DNA from: Betaproteobacteria bacterium HGW-Betaproteobacteria-11
GTDB taxonomy: Bacteria > Pseudomonadota > Gammaproteobacteria > Burkholderiales > Rhodocyclaceae
Length of the DNA: 64,000 nucleotides
Reading direction: 5' to 3'
Assembly: GCA_002842395.1 (NCBI GenBank)
Contig: PHCV01000001.1
Location: forward strand, 248,001-312,000
Shown: one piece after another, positions 1 through 8,033 of the stretch
Numbering within the stretch: the first letter of the stretch is position 1
How the letters are laid out: each line of letters opens with the position of its first letter
Position numbers and translations under genes: made by a program
Notes under the pieces: generated by a model
Database searches by the model: none
Told to the model about the DNA's origin: nothing
What the model saw: the letters and a program-made list of their open reading frames with translations, nothing else

Positions 1-446
1 ATATATCCGCCGTCCTGCCGTACATAGAAGATTGGAAGCACGGTGGAAAGGTAAGGTTGGATTGCCAGTCGATTGCTCCCGACAAGCACTGGAACCGCAA
101 GATCCAATTCCTCGAATAGTGCCTGTGAGAAATCCCCTTCGCTGAAGAACTCACGGGTAACGCCCCCGACCTCGATCAAAATATGGGGGTCACTACCAAT
201 GTCCCGTCGAAGCAGATAAGTACGCTGATTGTGTTCGAACGTAACTTCCGCGACTTGACACTTTTCTCGAATGTCTTCTCGGAATTTCGCGTCAAACCCC
301 AAACAAAATGCCACGGCCTGAACAAGCGGGGTCTTGCCACTTCCATTTGGTGCGTGAAGGGACGTCGTACGTCGACCGAATGACAGCGACGGACTCTCCC
401 ATCCGTTCACACCTCGCGCCGTTAGCTTCAGTGTAAGCAGTTTCAT
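1..446 (-). CDS. ABC-three-component-type ATPase, N-terminal part (runs off left edge)
   Basis: An open frame of 148 codons starts at ATG 446-444 and stays open to the window edge, so the C-terminal half lies outside. It begins with a hydrophobic strand (MKLLTLKL), followed by a Walker A motif APNGSGKT at residues 32-39, as in SMC/RecF-like ABC ATPases with a large insertion between Walker A and B. Its start overlaps the stop of the preceding small gene in a TGATG junction, indicating translational coupling. By family knowledge such an ATPase is the sensor or motor of ABC-three-component (ABC-3C) conflict systems, partnered by a middle component and an effector. Walker B and signature motifs cannot be checked because they are cut off. 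Confidence 0.75.
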   Translation of the reverse strand, partial: MKLLTLKLTARGVNGWESPSLSFGRRTTSLHAPNGSGKTPLVQAVAFCLGFDAKFREDIREKCQVAEVTFEHNQRTYLLRRDIGSDPHILIEVGGVTREFFSEGDFSQALFEELDLAVPVLVGSNRLAIQPYLSTVLPIFYVRQDGGY

Positions 447-925
447 CAGACTTCCTCTCGAATTCGTCGCTCCGCTCTGATGTTTTCAAAGCTACGCTCA
501 ATAATCAGGAGCGCATTCGCCAGAGGCGACGCCTCCTGGTCGCGTACGTGCTTAACGATTTCGCGCCCCTTCGAGGTTGCTGAGATCGCGGAATTTCGTG
601 AGTCAACCTCCGCCAAGCCGGTTCGCTCCAAAAATGTCAATGCCTTCACCGTGCGAATGCGAAGGTTTGCAGACCATCCGATATCTTGGGACGATCCCTT
701 GAATCCAGCGACAGTTCTCTCCAAACATTCACCGACCAATTGGCCTAGTTCGGACATCTGAGGCTTGCTGCTGCCTTTCGACAGCGTCAATATGACCATC
801 GCAAGCAGTGGAAGATGGAACAGCGCCTCGTTGTCTAGCGACGATTGAAAATGCGCCTCACGTAGTGGTGGCGGAAGGCGAAGTTGACGCTTCTCGGCCT
901 CACGGAAGAAGTCGTCGTAATTCAT
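446..925 (-). CDS. Small middle component of ABC-three-component operon
   Basis: A 159-residue protein with no signal peptide or membrane segment. Around residues 30-60 and 85-125 it has helical, winged-helix-like stretches (FHLPLLAMVILTLSKG; RIRTVKALTFLERTGLAEV). It overlaps the nuclease gene upstream by 4 bases (ATGA) and the ATPase gene downstream by 1 base (TGATG). This tight effector-middle-ATPase order, rather than recognisable sequence identity, is the main reason for the call. In ABC-3C systems the middle component is thought to bridge ATPase and effector. A generic wHTH regulator is the alternative. Confidence 0.6.
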   Translation of the reverse strand: MNYDDFFREAEKRQLRLPPPLREAHFQSSLDNEALFHLPLLAMVILTLSKGSSKPQMSELGQLVGECLERTVAGFKGSSQDIGWSANLRIRTVKALTFLERTGLAEVDSRNSAISATSKGREIVKHVRDQEASPLANALLIIERSFENIRAERRIREEV

Positions 926-2088
926 TTCGAATATCTTCTTACGACGACTGAGCCAACGGCCCCGAAAAGAAGTTCGCGGTCCAGCGCCGAGAACTTCTTG
1001 ATCTCCGAATCAGCCGAAAGCGTACAAATCAGTTTGTCAAGAGACGAGAAAGTAGCGCCCGGCTTAACCCAATCATCATGCAACTTGTCGACCAAAGCGA
1101 GCAAGACGGCCATATCCATTGGGGAGTAGATGTGTCGCGCATCTCGAAGCCAAATGTCCCACTTAACTTTCTGATGCGATGCAAACTCAATCATCGCATC
1201 ATCCGCTCCGGCTTGCTTCATCCAGCGTGTGATTACGGACGCAGTCTTGAGTGCCTTAGGTACAGCACCTTTCAGTAGCGCCTCATACGCCGTCCGAGAA
1301 ATACATAGGATTTCCAGCAAATCATCCAAACCGACACCAGACAACGATTCGATGTCACTCTTCGCGACACCTTCGAGCGACGTCCTCGATTTCCGAGACA
1401 CAAGGTCAACCAAGCCGTTGGCAAGCTCAGTTGTCTCGTCAAAGCTTAGATCGATCTCGCTGTAATTATGGATTGCCGTTCGCGCAGCACTTGCAAACGC
1501 GCCACGGTCGGTTTCGATGTAAGAAGCTGCGGCGCGCAATGACAATTTTCCCAACACGCAGGCGGTTGTACCGGGGTCTGCGGGAGGCTCAATGGAGAAT
1601 ATCGCGGAAAAGTTGTCAGCCAAGAACTTCGCTGCCTTAGCCTTTGGAGTCCTTCCTCGAAGCTCGTCCACTACCGTAACGACCCCCTCATCGAAATGAA
1701 CATTCGAAAGCAAGGTAACTTCGCTACAGGTGTTGTCAAACACAATGGCGTGAAGAAGCAACTTTCCAGCAAAACTTGTTTTGATCTTTCCTAGACTTTC
1801 CTCGTCGACTCCTTGGCTTCGGCTAGCGATAGCAAAAATCTCTTTGGTACTCCATTGATGATTAAGTCGTTTCTTTGTCTTTACCTGAAAGAAATGATAC
1901 GTCGGTTGCCCATTGATCTGCCGCCGTACGACGAAGTCATCGTGAAAGTCACAGTAAACACAATCTATGCCATTTCCTTCAAGGATCTCTAGGGCAGCAA
2001 AGGCGGCCGCCTGGAATTGCATGTCGAAGCGCGATATCGTGTCGCGGCCGGAGTCTTCCGCTGGCGCAACCGATTCAATATGCTTCAC
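922..2088 (-). CDS. DUF4297/Cap4-like nuclease effector with C-terminal ABC-3C domain
   Basis: Using a GTG start at 2088 the product is 388 residues. The N-terminal part resembles the DUF4297 (Cap4-type, PD-(D/E)xK fold) nuclease. It has GRDTISRFDMQFQ near residues 14-26, an acidic cluster CDFHDD at 46-51 and the catalytic-type motif FFQVKTKK at 66-73. The remaining ~300 residues are helical and unrecognised, in the place where ABC-3C effectors carry their shared C-terminal domain. The frame stays open to an ATG at 2229. A perfect TTGACA hexamer on the minus strand (2156-2151) inside that extension, and the domain start, favour the shorter form. It is the first gene of the three-gene operon. 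The likely role is DNA cleavage in antiphage or anti-plasmid defence (inference). Confidence 0.68.
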   Translation of the reverse strand: MKHIESVAPAEDSGRDTISRFDMQFQAAAFAALEILEGNGIDCVYCDFHDDFVVRRQINGQPTYHFFQVKTKKRLNHQWSTKEIFAIASRSQGVDEESLGKIKTSFAGKLLLHAIVFDNTCSEVTLLSNVHFDEGVVTVVDELRGRTPKAKAAKFLADNFSAIFSIEPPADPGTTACVLGKLSLRAAASYIETDRGAFASAARTAIHNYSEIDLSFDETTELANGLVDLVSRKSRTSLEGVAKSDIESLSGVGLDDLLEILCISRTAYEALLKGAVPKALKTASVITRWMKQAGADDAMIEFASHQKVKWDIWLRDARHIYSPMDMAVLLALVDKLHDDWVKPGATFSSLDKLICTLSADSEIKKFSALDRELLFGAVGSVVVRRYSK

Positions 2089-2828
2089 GTCTAATGGCCT
2101 GTTCCGTGACGTCAGAGAGAAGGTGGATTTAGCACGAATTGTGATGCAAATGTCAAGCCAAGATGGGCCGGACACAATTGGTTGAATCGTCGCGGCAGCC
2201 CTCTTCACGAGAACCGGTACATGGAGCACTCCAGCTTCCCCGCGCCAGTTCCGACGAAGATGCCTTCGTACAGCGATATTTGGATCATTCGTGTTTAGGC
2301 TGCGAACTGAATGGGCGAGTATGTCGTATCACCTGTGGTCTGGTCGGCACATAGTGAACCGTCTGATGGCTCACCAGATGCGCCAGGCCACCGCGCCGTA
2401 AGCTCGCTGGATCCACGGCTTCTGATGGCTGATTTTCGACTTAAACCGAATCTTCCAGACTCCCGACGCACATGGCGGCTCTGGCCGAACTACGGACCCA
2501 CGGAACAATTCCGCCAACTTTCCTTGATCGGCCATTGCCGCTATTGGCATCCGAGGGGTAGGTTGCCGGTATGGAGTTGGCACCTGCCGTGAGCAAAGAA
2601 CTAAGGCGGAACAGCAACTTTCTAAATAGGTGAACTCAAGCTTTCGACCTAGAAGCGCCGTTCCGCATTCGATATCTTGAACGTCATTATCTGAGATAGA
2701 GCCGTCGGTTGTCGACATGCTATGATTTTCAGCTTGGCGGCCATTGCTGCAAGTGACCTCTAGGAGGTTGGGAGGCCAGTAGAAATTGGACACCGGCCGT
2801 TGCTCACGAACAAGAGAAGAACCGGATC
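2089..2828. other. Divergent intergenic region of the defence island
   Basis: About 740 bases separate the nuclease gene (leftward) from parA (rightward). A TTGACA hexamer is present on the minus strand at 2156-2151, with only a weak -10 candidate (TAAATC) downstream. The small frames here show no recognisable protein and are not annotated. No tRNA-like or insertion-sequence end was recognised. The palindrome at its right end is listed separately. Confidence 0.4.
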
Positions 2829-2852
2829 TTATGATCACCGCTTTGATCATAA
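2829..2852. promoter_or_regulatory. Perfect 9-bp inverted repeat upstream of parA
   Basis: TTATGATCA, six bases, then TGATCATAA form an exact dyad. It ends 28 bases before the parA ATG and just upstream of the Shine-Dalgarno sequence. This position suits an operator for autoregulation or a parS-like binding site. It could also form an mRNA hairpin. The dyad is seen directly; the function is inferred. Confidence 0.5.
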
Positions 2853-2880
2853 TAGCCTCAGTCAGACGGGAGAACACGCA

Positions 2881-3726
2881 ATGGCAAGACCGAATGGGCC
2901 ACTGACAGTCTGCGTCATCAACTTGAAGGGTGGTGTAGGAAAATCGACAATCTCTGCCCTGCTGGCAAGGAACGCTCTTTCGACTAGACAGCGCGACGTA
3001 CTTGCGATTGACTTGGACCCTCAGGCGAACCTCAGCCAAGCGCTGATGAGTAGCAACTACAACGCCTTCCTGGCGCAGCGAAGACCTTCGATCGTTGAAA
3101 TCTTCAACGGCTATTGCCCCGCCTCGCCCGGAAAGTCGGGCTCCGTGTTGAAGCCAAACACGGGCGTCGAACTGATCGCCAAGGTCGGTACCAACACGCT
3201 GCAACTCATTCCATCGAGGTTTGACTTCTCTGACAACCTGACCAACTCACTGCGTCCCGACCCGAAAGTACTCGCTCGATTCCTGGCTGGAAACTTCCAG
3301 CACAAGGACTTAATCATCATTGACTGCGCCCCCACAGAGTCAATCCTCACGCATGCGGCCTACCACGCGAGCGGACTGGTCTTGGTGCCTGTAAAGCCAG
3401 AATTCTTCGCGACTATCGGTTTTCCGTTGCTGCATGAGTCACTCGTGGACTTCAGGCGGAAGAATCGCGGACACACCCTCGATGTTGCTGGCGTGGTGAT
3501 CAACAACGCCTTCTATCACGGGGGGAACGACGGCGGCCCCGAGAAGGCTCGAGCGCTCGAGGAGATTCGAGTCGAGGCGCGGAAGAATGAATGGCCCATC
3601 TTCAGAACACAGATACCGTTCTCACGAGGTTTCCCAAAGATCATGCGAGGGGATCACAGCTATTCTGGCAATGCCGTTATGTTCCCGCGATTCGCAAAGG
3701 AATTTTTTGACTCGATCGGACTATAG
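2881..3726 (+). CDS. parA: ParA-family (MinD/ParA) ATPase
   Basis: A 281-residue protein with a deviant Walker A motif LKGGVGKST at residues 15-23, the Walker A' region AIDLDPQANLSQ at about 43-54 and the Walker B-like strand LIIIDCAPTES near 150. ATG 2881 is preferred over the longer open frame from 2800 because GGGAG lies at good spacing before it and the ATPase fold begins within a few residues. No ParB gene follows. Instead there is a 193-residue unknown protein 6 bases downstream. ParA proteins position plasmids, chromosomes or protein cargoes by ATP-dependent DNA binding. In this accessory setting it may be a remnant of plasmid or ICE partition, or part of an unnamed two-gene system. 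Confidence 0.85.
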   Translation: MARPNGPLTVCVINLKGGVGKSTISALLARNALSTRQRDVLAIDLDPQANLSQALMSSNYNAFLAQRRPSIVEIFNGYCPASPGKSGSVLKPNTGVELIAKVGTNTLQLIPSRFDFSDNLTNSLRPDPKVLARFLAGNFQHKDLIIIDCAPTESILTHAAYHASGLVLVPVKPEFFATIGFPLLHESLVDFRRKNRGHTLDVAGVVINNAFYHGGNDGGPEKARALEEIRVEARKNEWPIFRTQIPFSRGFPKIMRGDHSYSGNAVMFPRFAKEFFDSIGL

Positions 3727-3732
3727 ACAAAC

Positions 3733-4314
3733 GTGATGACGGAAATGACGAACAAATACCACCTGTTGAGGTCTCTCTTGGTGCCATTGCTGCGGGAGTG
3801 GGGCTACGACACGGTTCTTCAATGCCTAGCCGAAGCCCAAGCGAAACAGGCCAAGGAAGACCTCTCGCTCACGGCGGATAAGCGTAATCCTGCGAAGCAC
3901 TACCGTCGACCAAACGCGGTTGAAATGGCTGAGCGCCTCGACACCGCTGGGGATCGGAAAGAACCCCTTCGATCTCTCGCAGCAAGATTTGACGCCAAGA
4001 CATTCCTCCCGACCGCCTCGGATGTGAGGCACTTTCTCGAAATGCGCGGCCAAGACCTTGGTTCCGTCAAACAAAGACAGGACTCGTTCAAGAAGGTCCT
4101 GGACGTGTTGCTAAGCATGGCTGACGACGAGTTGATGCTGCTCCAAGCGTCTGGCACACATGCGGGTCCGACCCAGCTTGGACCGCTGTCCGACGCGATT
4201 AAGGCCACGAGCGCTGCGGTGAGAAACACAGATTCGTATGCGGAGCCAGCCGCTGCCGAGGAATCAGTCGAGCCACGACTCAAGTCGGCTGGCAACGACG
4301 CGGTGAAGTCCTGA
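3733..4314 (+). CDS. Unrecognised protein paired with parA
   Basis: The frame opens with GTG 3733 directly followed by ATG 3736; either could start translation, giving 192-193 residues. The protein is soluble and largely helical. Residues 1-45 look like an amphipathic helical start, 75-135 contain a conserved-looking SLAARFDAKTFLPTASDVRHFLEM stretch (quoted in part), and the C-terminal 45 residues are acidic and Ala-rich with no fold evident. No ParB motif (GERR-like or HTH) is seen. The 6-base gap and same strand make co-expression with parA likely. I do not recognise the family. It could be a non-canonical ParA partner or a defence-island protein. Confidence 0.6.
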   Translation: MMTEMTNKYHLLRSLLVPLLREWGYDTVLQCLAEAQAKQAKEDLSLTADKRNPAKHYRRPNAVEMAERLDTAGDRKEPLRSLAARFDAKTFLPTASDVRHFLEMRGQDLGSVKQRQDSFKKVLDVLLSMADDELMLLQASGTHAGPTQLGPLSDAIKATSAAVRNTDSYAEPAAAEESVEPRLKSAGNDAVKS

Positions 4315-4669
4315 CGATTGGACGACCATGACGCCGGGCGACATTGACCTAAGCTGCTGCCAGCGAAATTCGAACCGCTCGAGCAACGTTAGTGGGTCGA
4401 CTGCGCAAGTTCGCAGGTGCGGGAACCTGACGTTCAGTAGCCCGACACTGCCAACGTCAGCAAGTGGCAGCATTGCTGACGCTGCGACGGCCATGCCCAA
4501 TGGCAGCATTGGCCGAGGGGCACTCAGTGGCCGTGATGCCCGAGTGACTGCTGCACTCAATGACCTGCCACTGGATGATCGCAACGGCGAATGGCGGTAG
4601 CGGGTCGCTTGCAGCCCCAATCCGGCATTCAATTTTCCCACGTTCAGCAAAATTTGAATTGCCGATTCG
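4315..4669. other. Intergenic region at end of the low-G+C island
   Basis: No supported gene. An 11-base word TGGCAGCATTG occurs twice (4465-4475, 4501-4511), along with several short GC-rich direct repeats. Small open frames on both strands cross it but show no homology I can recognise. Base composition changes from the lower-G+C island to the high-G+C chromosome near here, so an island boundary is plausible. No att site or insertion-sequence end was identified. Confidence 0.35.
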
Positions 4670-5119
4670 TCATGCCTTGCGCGCCGCCAGTTCCCGATCC
4701 AATTGCCGTGCGAAAGTATGCTGGTCGCTGGCTGAAAACGCCGCCGGGCCGCCGGTTTCGACGCCGGACGAGCGCAGCGTGTCCATGAAGTTGCGCAGCG
4801 TCAGCGCGGCGGCGATGCTGCCCACGTCGTAGAGTTCGCCGCGTGGGGTGATGACCTTGGCGCCCTTGGCGATCACGTCGGCGGCGAGCGGGATGTCGCC
4901 GGTGACGACCAGGTCCCCGGCCGCCACGCGCCGCGCGATCTCGTTGTCGGCCACGTCGAAGCCCTTGGGCACCTGCAACGCGCGGATGTGCGGCGAGCGC
5001 GGCACGGCCAGCATCTGGTTGGCGACCAGCGTCACCGCGACGCCGGTGCGGGTGGCCGCCCGGAACAGGATTTCCTTGATCGGTTTCGGGCAGGCGTCGG
5101 CATCGACCCAGATCTGCAT
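4670..5119 (-). CDS. yaiI: UPF0178 / YaiI-YqxD family PIN-like protein
   Basis: A 149-residue protein starting at ATG 5119 with the family signature [16 protein letters not shown] at residues 3-18. It goes on through [19 protein letters not shown] and the conserved Dxx[16 protein letters not shown] region near 75-95. Length matches the family (about 150). Members resemble PIN/NYN nucleases by fold, but no biochemical role is established. The frame is open further upstream, but that portion is antisense-frame noise over the vapC gene. A degraded copy of its 5' end lies at 5853-5897, on the other side of the toxin-antitoxin pair. Confidence 0.9.
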   Translation of the reverse strand: MQIWVDADACPKPIKEILFRAATRTGVAVTLVANQMLAVPRSPHIRALQVPKGFDVADNEIARRVAAGDLVVTGDIPLAADVIAKGAKVITPRGELYDVGSIAAALTLRNFMDTLRSSGVETGGPAAFSASDQHTFARQLDRELAARKA

Positions 5120-5187
5120 GGGATGGGAGCTTTGAAAAGTCGGCTTTGGCACTACGGCGACGTCAGGCCTTGGCGTGGCTTTCGGCT

Positions 5188-5571
5188 TCACTTCTGCACG
5201 AAAACCACGTTCGGCAGCCCCTGGAAATGCGCATCGCAGGTGAGCAACTCGGCGCCGTTCTCGGCCGCGGTGGCATAGACCACGGCATCGGCGGTCGCGA
5301 GCTTGTACAGGCGGCACATCTCGGCGGCGCGTAACGCGGTGCGCGTATCCAGCGGCGCGACAACGCACTTCTGGGTGTAGGCGATCATCTGGTCCGCCTG
5401 ATCCTCGCCGACCTCGCGCGCCAGCCACTTCGCCAGCTCCAACTGCACGATGGTCGGCACGATACATTCGGCCTTGTCGGGAATTTCCTTCACCAGCTTC
5501 TTGCGTAGCGGGCTGCCGATAAGCCATTCGATCCACGCCGAGGTATCGACCACACGGACAGGATGCGGCAT
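5188..5571 (-). CDS. vapC: PIN-domain ribonuclease toxin (VapC-like)
   Basis: A 127-residue PIN-domain protein. [11 protein letters not shown] at residues 8-18 gives the first catalytic Asp. E45 in VQLELAKWL is a second acidic position, and [10 protein letters not shown] near 92-101 with LLTCDAHF near 108-115 supplies the C-terminal acidic residues. Its start overlaps the stop of the upstream AbrB-type gene by one base (TGATG), the usual antitoxin-toxin coupling. By family knowledge it is an endoribonuclease toxin cutting tRNA or rRNA; the target cannot be read from sequence. Confidence 0.88.
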   Translation of the reverse strand: MPHPVRVVDTSAWIEWLIGSPLRKKLVKEIPDKAECIVPTIVQLELAKWLAREVGEDQADQMIAYTQKCVVAPLDTRTALRAAEMCRLYKLATADAVVYATAAENGAELLTCDAHFQGLPNVVFVQK

Positions 5572-5783
5572 CAGAAGCGATCCTGCCGGTCGCGGTAGTC
5601 GGCGGGGTCGGCGCCCTTGGCGATGCCCGCCAACTGGCCGAGTTCGGGGACGGGAATCAGCAGGACGCCCGCCGCCTTGGGAACGAAGACGAACTCCTGT
5701 CCTGCTTCCCAGTGCCGTTCCTCGCGGACGGACTTGGGAATCGAAATCTGGAATTTGCTGGAGAGGGTCGCGGTGGCGGTCAT
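5571..5783 (-). CDS. vapB: AbrB/SpoVT-type antitoxin (VapB-like)
   Basis: A 70-residue protein with an N-terminal swapped-hairpin AbrB domain. [18 protein letters not shown] at residues 3-20 is the classic start, followed by [12 protein letters not shown]. The Arg/Asp-rich C-terminus (DYRDRQDRF) should wrap and neutralise the PIN toxin encoded immediately downstream. It lies first in the pair, as is typical, and has a dyad immediately upstream of its ATG, so autoregulation is likely. Confidence 0.87.
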   Translation of the reverse strand: MTATATLSSKFQISIPKSVREERHWEAGQEFVFVPKAAGVLLIPVPELGQLAGIAKGADPADYRDRQDRF

Positions 5784-5786
5784 TGT

Positions 5787-5820
5787 CTTACCTCGCTACG
5801 ATCGATAGTAATCGGGTAAG
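5787..5820. promoter_or_regulatory. Putative VapB operator dyad
   Basis: CTTACC at 5787-5792 and GGGTAAG at 5814-5820 form an imperfect inverted repeat (CTTACCtCG against CGGGTAAG), with a central CGATCG. It begins 4 bases upstream of the antitoxin start codon, where AbrB-type antitoxins usually bind their own promoter. Seen by eye only. Confidence 0.4.
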
Positions 5821-5852
5821 AATATCACGATGGACGAGTTTGGGTCGGACTG

Positions 5853-5897
5853 GATCGGTTTCGGGCAAGCATCGGCATCGACCTGGATTGGCATGGG
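5853..5897 (-). pseudogene. Partial duplicate of the UPF0178 gene 5' end
   Basis: These 45 bases match 5078-5122, the 5' end of the UPF0178 gene, at 39 of 45 positions by hand alignment. On the minus strand they read [15 protein letters not shown] before diverging. The copy carries only the first ~15 codons and cannot encode a working protein. The vapBC pair lies between the two copies, so an insertion or recombination with partial duplication is suggested. Confidence 0.65.
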
Positions 5898-6011
5898 CCA
5901 CCATTGCCTGCTCCTTCCACATCGGCGCGTTTGAACCAACGAATCGTGGCGCAAGCCCATACCGATTACCGGTAAGCGGCAAAACCAGTCCGGGGCGACA
6001 ACAACGGCCCC

Positions 6012-6027
6012 TGTCGGGTTTCCTACA
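6012..6027 (+). promoter_or_regulatory. NifA upstream activator sequence (TGT-N10-ACA)
   Basis: TGT 6012-6014, ten bases, ACA 6025-6027: an exact match to the NifA binding consensus. It lies 60 bases upstream of the -24 element before nifN, within the normal range for enhancer-type activation. Confidence 0.8.
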
Positions 6028-6071
6028 AGCGCAAACGCTGCCAAGCCATTGACCCATATACCTTGTCAGGT

Positions 6072-6087
6072 TGGCATGGCCTTTGCA
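6072..6087 (+). promoter_or_regulatory. Sigma-54 (-24/-12) promoter of nifN operon
   Basis: TGGCATGGCCTTTGCA carries GG and GC dinucleotides exactly 12 bases apart, matching the TGGCAC-N5-TTGCA consensus apart from one position. Together with the NifA site upstream it predicts transcription starting near 6098, about 27 bases before the nifN start codon. Confidence 0.85.
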
Positions 6088-6124
6088 CTTGGAGAACTGT
6101 CCTCCTTTGAAGGCGCCCATCGCC

Positions 6125-7522
6125 ATGGCCGAAATCCTCAAACGCCAGAAAGCCCTCGCGGTGAATCCGCTCAAGGCCAGCCAGCCCATTGGCGCGGCGC
6201 TGGCTTTCCTCGGCCTGAAGAACAGCATCCCCATGCTGCACGGCTCGCAGGGCTGCACGGCTTTCGGCAAGGTGTTCTTCGTGCGCCATTTCCGCGAGCC
6301 GATCCCGCTGCAAACCACGGCCATGGATCAGGTGACGACCGTGATGAGCGCCGACGAGAACGTGATCGAAGGGCTCCGGGTGATTTGCGAGAAGAACCGG
6401 CCGGAGGTGATCGGCCTGCCCACCACCGGGCTTTCGGAAACCCAGGGCGTCGATATCAAACGGCTGGTGCGGGAGTTCCGCGAACGCTATCCGCAGTTCG
6501 CCGCGACGGCCGTGGTGCCGGTGAGCACGCCGGATTTTGCGGGCTGTCTCGAATCGGGCTATGCGTTGGCGCTGGAAGCGATCATCGACGTGATGGTCGA
6601 AAAGTCGGCGCTGGTGGGACGCCGAAAAAAGCAGGTGAATGTGCTCTGTGCCTCGATGCTGACCCCCGGCGATACCGAGGCGATCAAGGAATGGATCGAA
6701 GCCTTCGGCCTGCGTCCGGTGCTGCTGCCCGACATCGGCGATTCGCTTGACGGCCATCTGGTCGAGGCCGAAACCACGCCGCTGACCCTGGGCGGCACGC
6801 CGAAGAGCGAGATTGCGAGCATGGGCGAGTCGGTGGCGACGCTGGTTATCGGCCGCTCGCTGCACAAGGCGGCCGATCTGTTGCGCGAGCGTACCGGCGT
6901 GCCGGATTGGCGCTTCGACCATCTGCTCGGCCTCGATGCGTGCGATGCGTTCACCCGGGCGCTGGCGGAGATTTCCGGCCAGCCGGTGCCGGCGAGGATC
7001 GACCGGCAGCGGGCGCAACTGCAGGACGCGATGGTGGACACCCACTTCATGACCGGCTTCCTGCGCGTCGGCCTCGCCGCCGATCCCGACCTGCTGCTGG
7101 CGCTCGGCCAGTTTCTGGCCAGCGTCGGCGCCGAAATCGTCGCCGCGGTGGCCCCGACGCGAGCCGAGGTGCTGGCCGAAATGCCTGCTGAATCGGTGCG
7201 CATCGGCGATCTGGAGGATCTCGAGCGCGGCGCGCTGGCGCACCGTGCCCAGTTGATCGTCTCCAATTCCCATGCCGCGGCAACCGCCGAGCGTCTGCAC
7301 ATCCCCCTGCTGCGTGCGGGTTTTCCACAGTACGACTGGGTCGGCGGCTACACACGTTGCTGGGTCGGTTATCGCGGTGCGCGCCAGGCCCTGTTCGATA
7401 TCGCCAATCTTTTTCTGGGGAATCCTCATGAAATCCCTGCCTACCGATCCATCTACCGCGCCGCCACCGAATGCGATCCGGCAAGCCGGCCGGCGACTGG
7501 CGCTGGCCTGGTCGGCCACTAG
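6125..7522 (+). CDS. nifN: Nitrogenase cofactor scaffold subunit NifN
   Basis: With ATG 6125 the product is 465 residues, the normal NifN length. It shares the NifK/NifN fold. [18 protein letters not shown] at residues 39-56 places Cys44 at the position of the Azotobacter vinelandii NifN cluster ligand, and [12 protein letters not shown] and [11 protein letters not shown] lie in the C-terminal domain. NifN pairs with NifE to mature the FeMo-cofactor precursor (NifB-co to VK-cluster). Unusually, no nifE precedes it. The gene is first in its operon, directly after a NifA site and sigma-54 promoter, with VapBC genes upstream. An upstream in-frame ATG at 6071 lies inside the promoter and is rejected as start. 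Confidence 0.93.
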   Translation: MAEILKRQKALAVNPLKASQPIGAALAFLGLKNSIPMLHGSQGCTAFGKVFFVRHFREPIPLQTTAMDQVTTVMSADENVIEGLRVICEKNRPEVIGLPTTGLSETQGVDIKRLVREFRERYPQFAATAVVPVSTPDFAGCLESGYALALEAIIDVMVEKSALVGRRKKQVNVLCASMLTPGDTEAIKEWIEAFGLRPVLLPDIGDSLDGHLVEAETTPLTLGGTPKSEIASMGESVATLVIGRSLHKAADLLRERTGVPDWRFDHLLGLDACDAFTRALAEISGQPVPARIDRQRAQLQDAMVDTHFMTGFLRVGLAADPDLLLALGQFLASVGAEIVAAVAPTRAEVLAEMPAESVRIGDLEDLERGALAHRAQLIVSNSHAAATAERLHIPLLRAGFPQYDWVGGYTRCWVGYRGARQALFDIANLFLGNPHEIPAYRSIYRAATECDPASRPATGAGLVGH

Positions 7523-7952
7523 CGAGGCGCCGGACATGCTCAAGGTCGCCTTTGCCAGCGATGACCGCGTCATGGTCAATCAGCACTTTGGCGCCGCCGA
7601 AGGTTTTGCCATCTACGCGCTGGATGGCGAGCGCGCGCAACTGGTCGAACTGGCCGAATTCCCGCCGGAAAGCATGGATGGCAACGAGACCAAGCTGCCG
7701 GCGAAGATCGCCGCCCTTGCCGGCTGTAGTGCCGTGTATTGCCTGGCCGCCGGCGCTTCGGCGGTCAAGCAGTTGCTGGCCGCCGGCATCCAGCCGCTCC
7801 GGCTTGACGCTGAAGCCGCGATCGAACCCCTGCTGAAACAGATCAGCGTCGCCATCAAGGCAGGCGGCATCGCCTGGGTGGACAAGGCACTGCGCAAGGA
7901 GGGCGATGCCGCGCGCTTCGAACGCATGGCCGCCGAGGGCTGGGAGGAGTGA
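7428..7952 (+). CDS. nifX: NifX, FeMo-co precursor carrier protein
   Basis: The NifX core starts [26 protein letters not shown], followed by [40 protein letters not shown] (quoted as landmarks), the fold that binds NifB-co and the VK-cluster. ATG 7428 with TGGGGAA before it gives 174 residues including a ~37-residue leader and overlaps nifN by 95 bases. The alternative ATG 7538, just after the nifN stop and with GAGGCG upstream, would give 137 residues. Azotobacter NifX also has a short leader, so I favour 7428. NifX passes precursor between NifB and NifEN. Confidence 0.88.
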   Translation: MKSLPTDPSTAPPPNAIRQAGRRLALAWSATSEAPDMLKVAFASDDRVMVNQHFGAAEGFAIYALDGERAQLVELAEFPPESMDGNETKLPAKIAALAGCSAVYCLAAGASAVKQLLAAGIQPLRLDAEAAIEPLLKQISVAIKAGGIAWVDKALRKEGDAARFERMAAEGWEE

Positions 7953-8033
7953 TGAATACTCTGCCAGCGATCCGTTTTTGCATTTTCTTCCCGTGTTTTC
8001 CCTTGCCCTTCCCCTTCACCTAAAGGAGTCCCC

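Noticed and set aside
2371-3204. 277-codon minus-strand frame across the parA upstream region
   Set aside because: Its first part lies antisense to the parA coding sequence and the rest crosses the intergenic region; no family is recognisable.
4264-4650. 128-codon minus-strand frame at the island edge
   Set aside because: Low-complexity Ser/Arg/Leu content and overlap with the end of the unknown parA partner gene; no ribosome binding site or recognisable domain.
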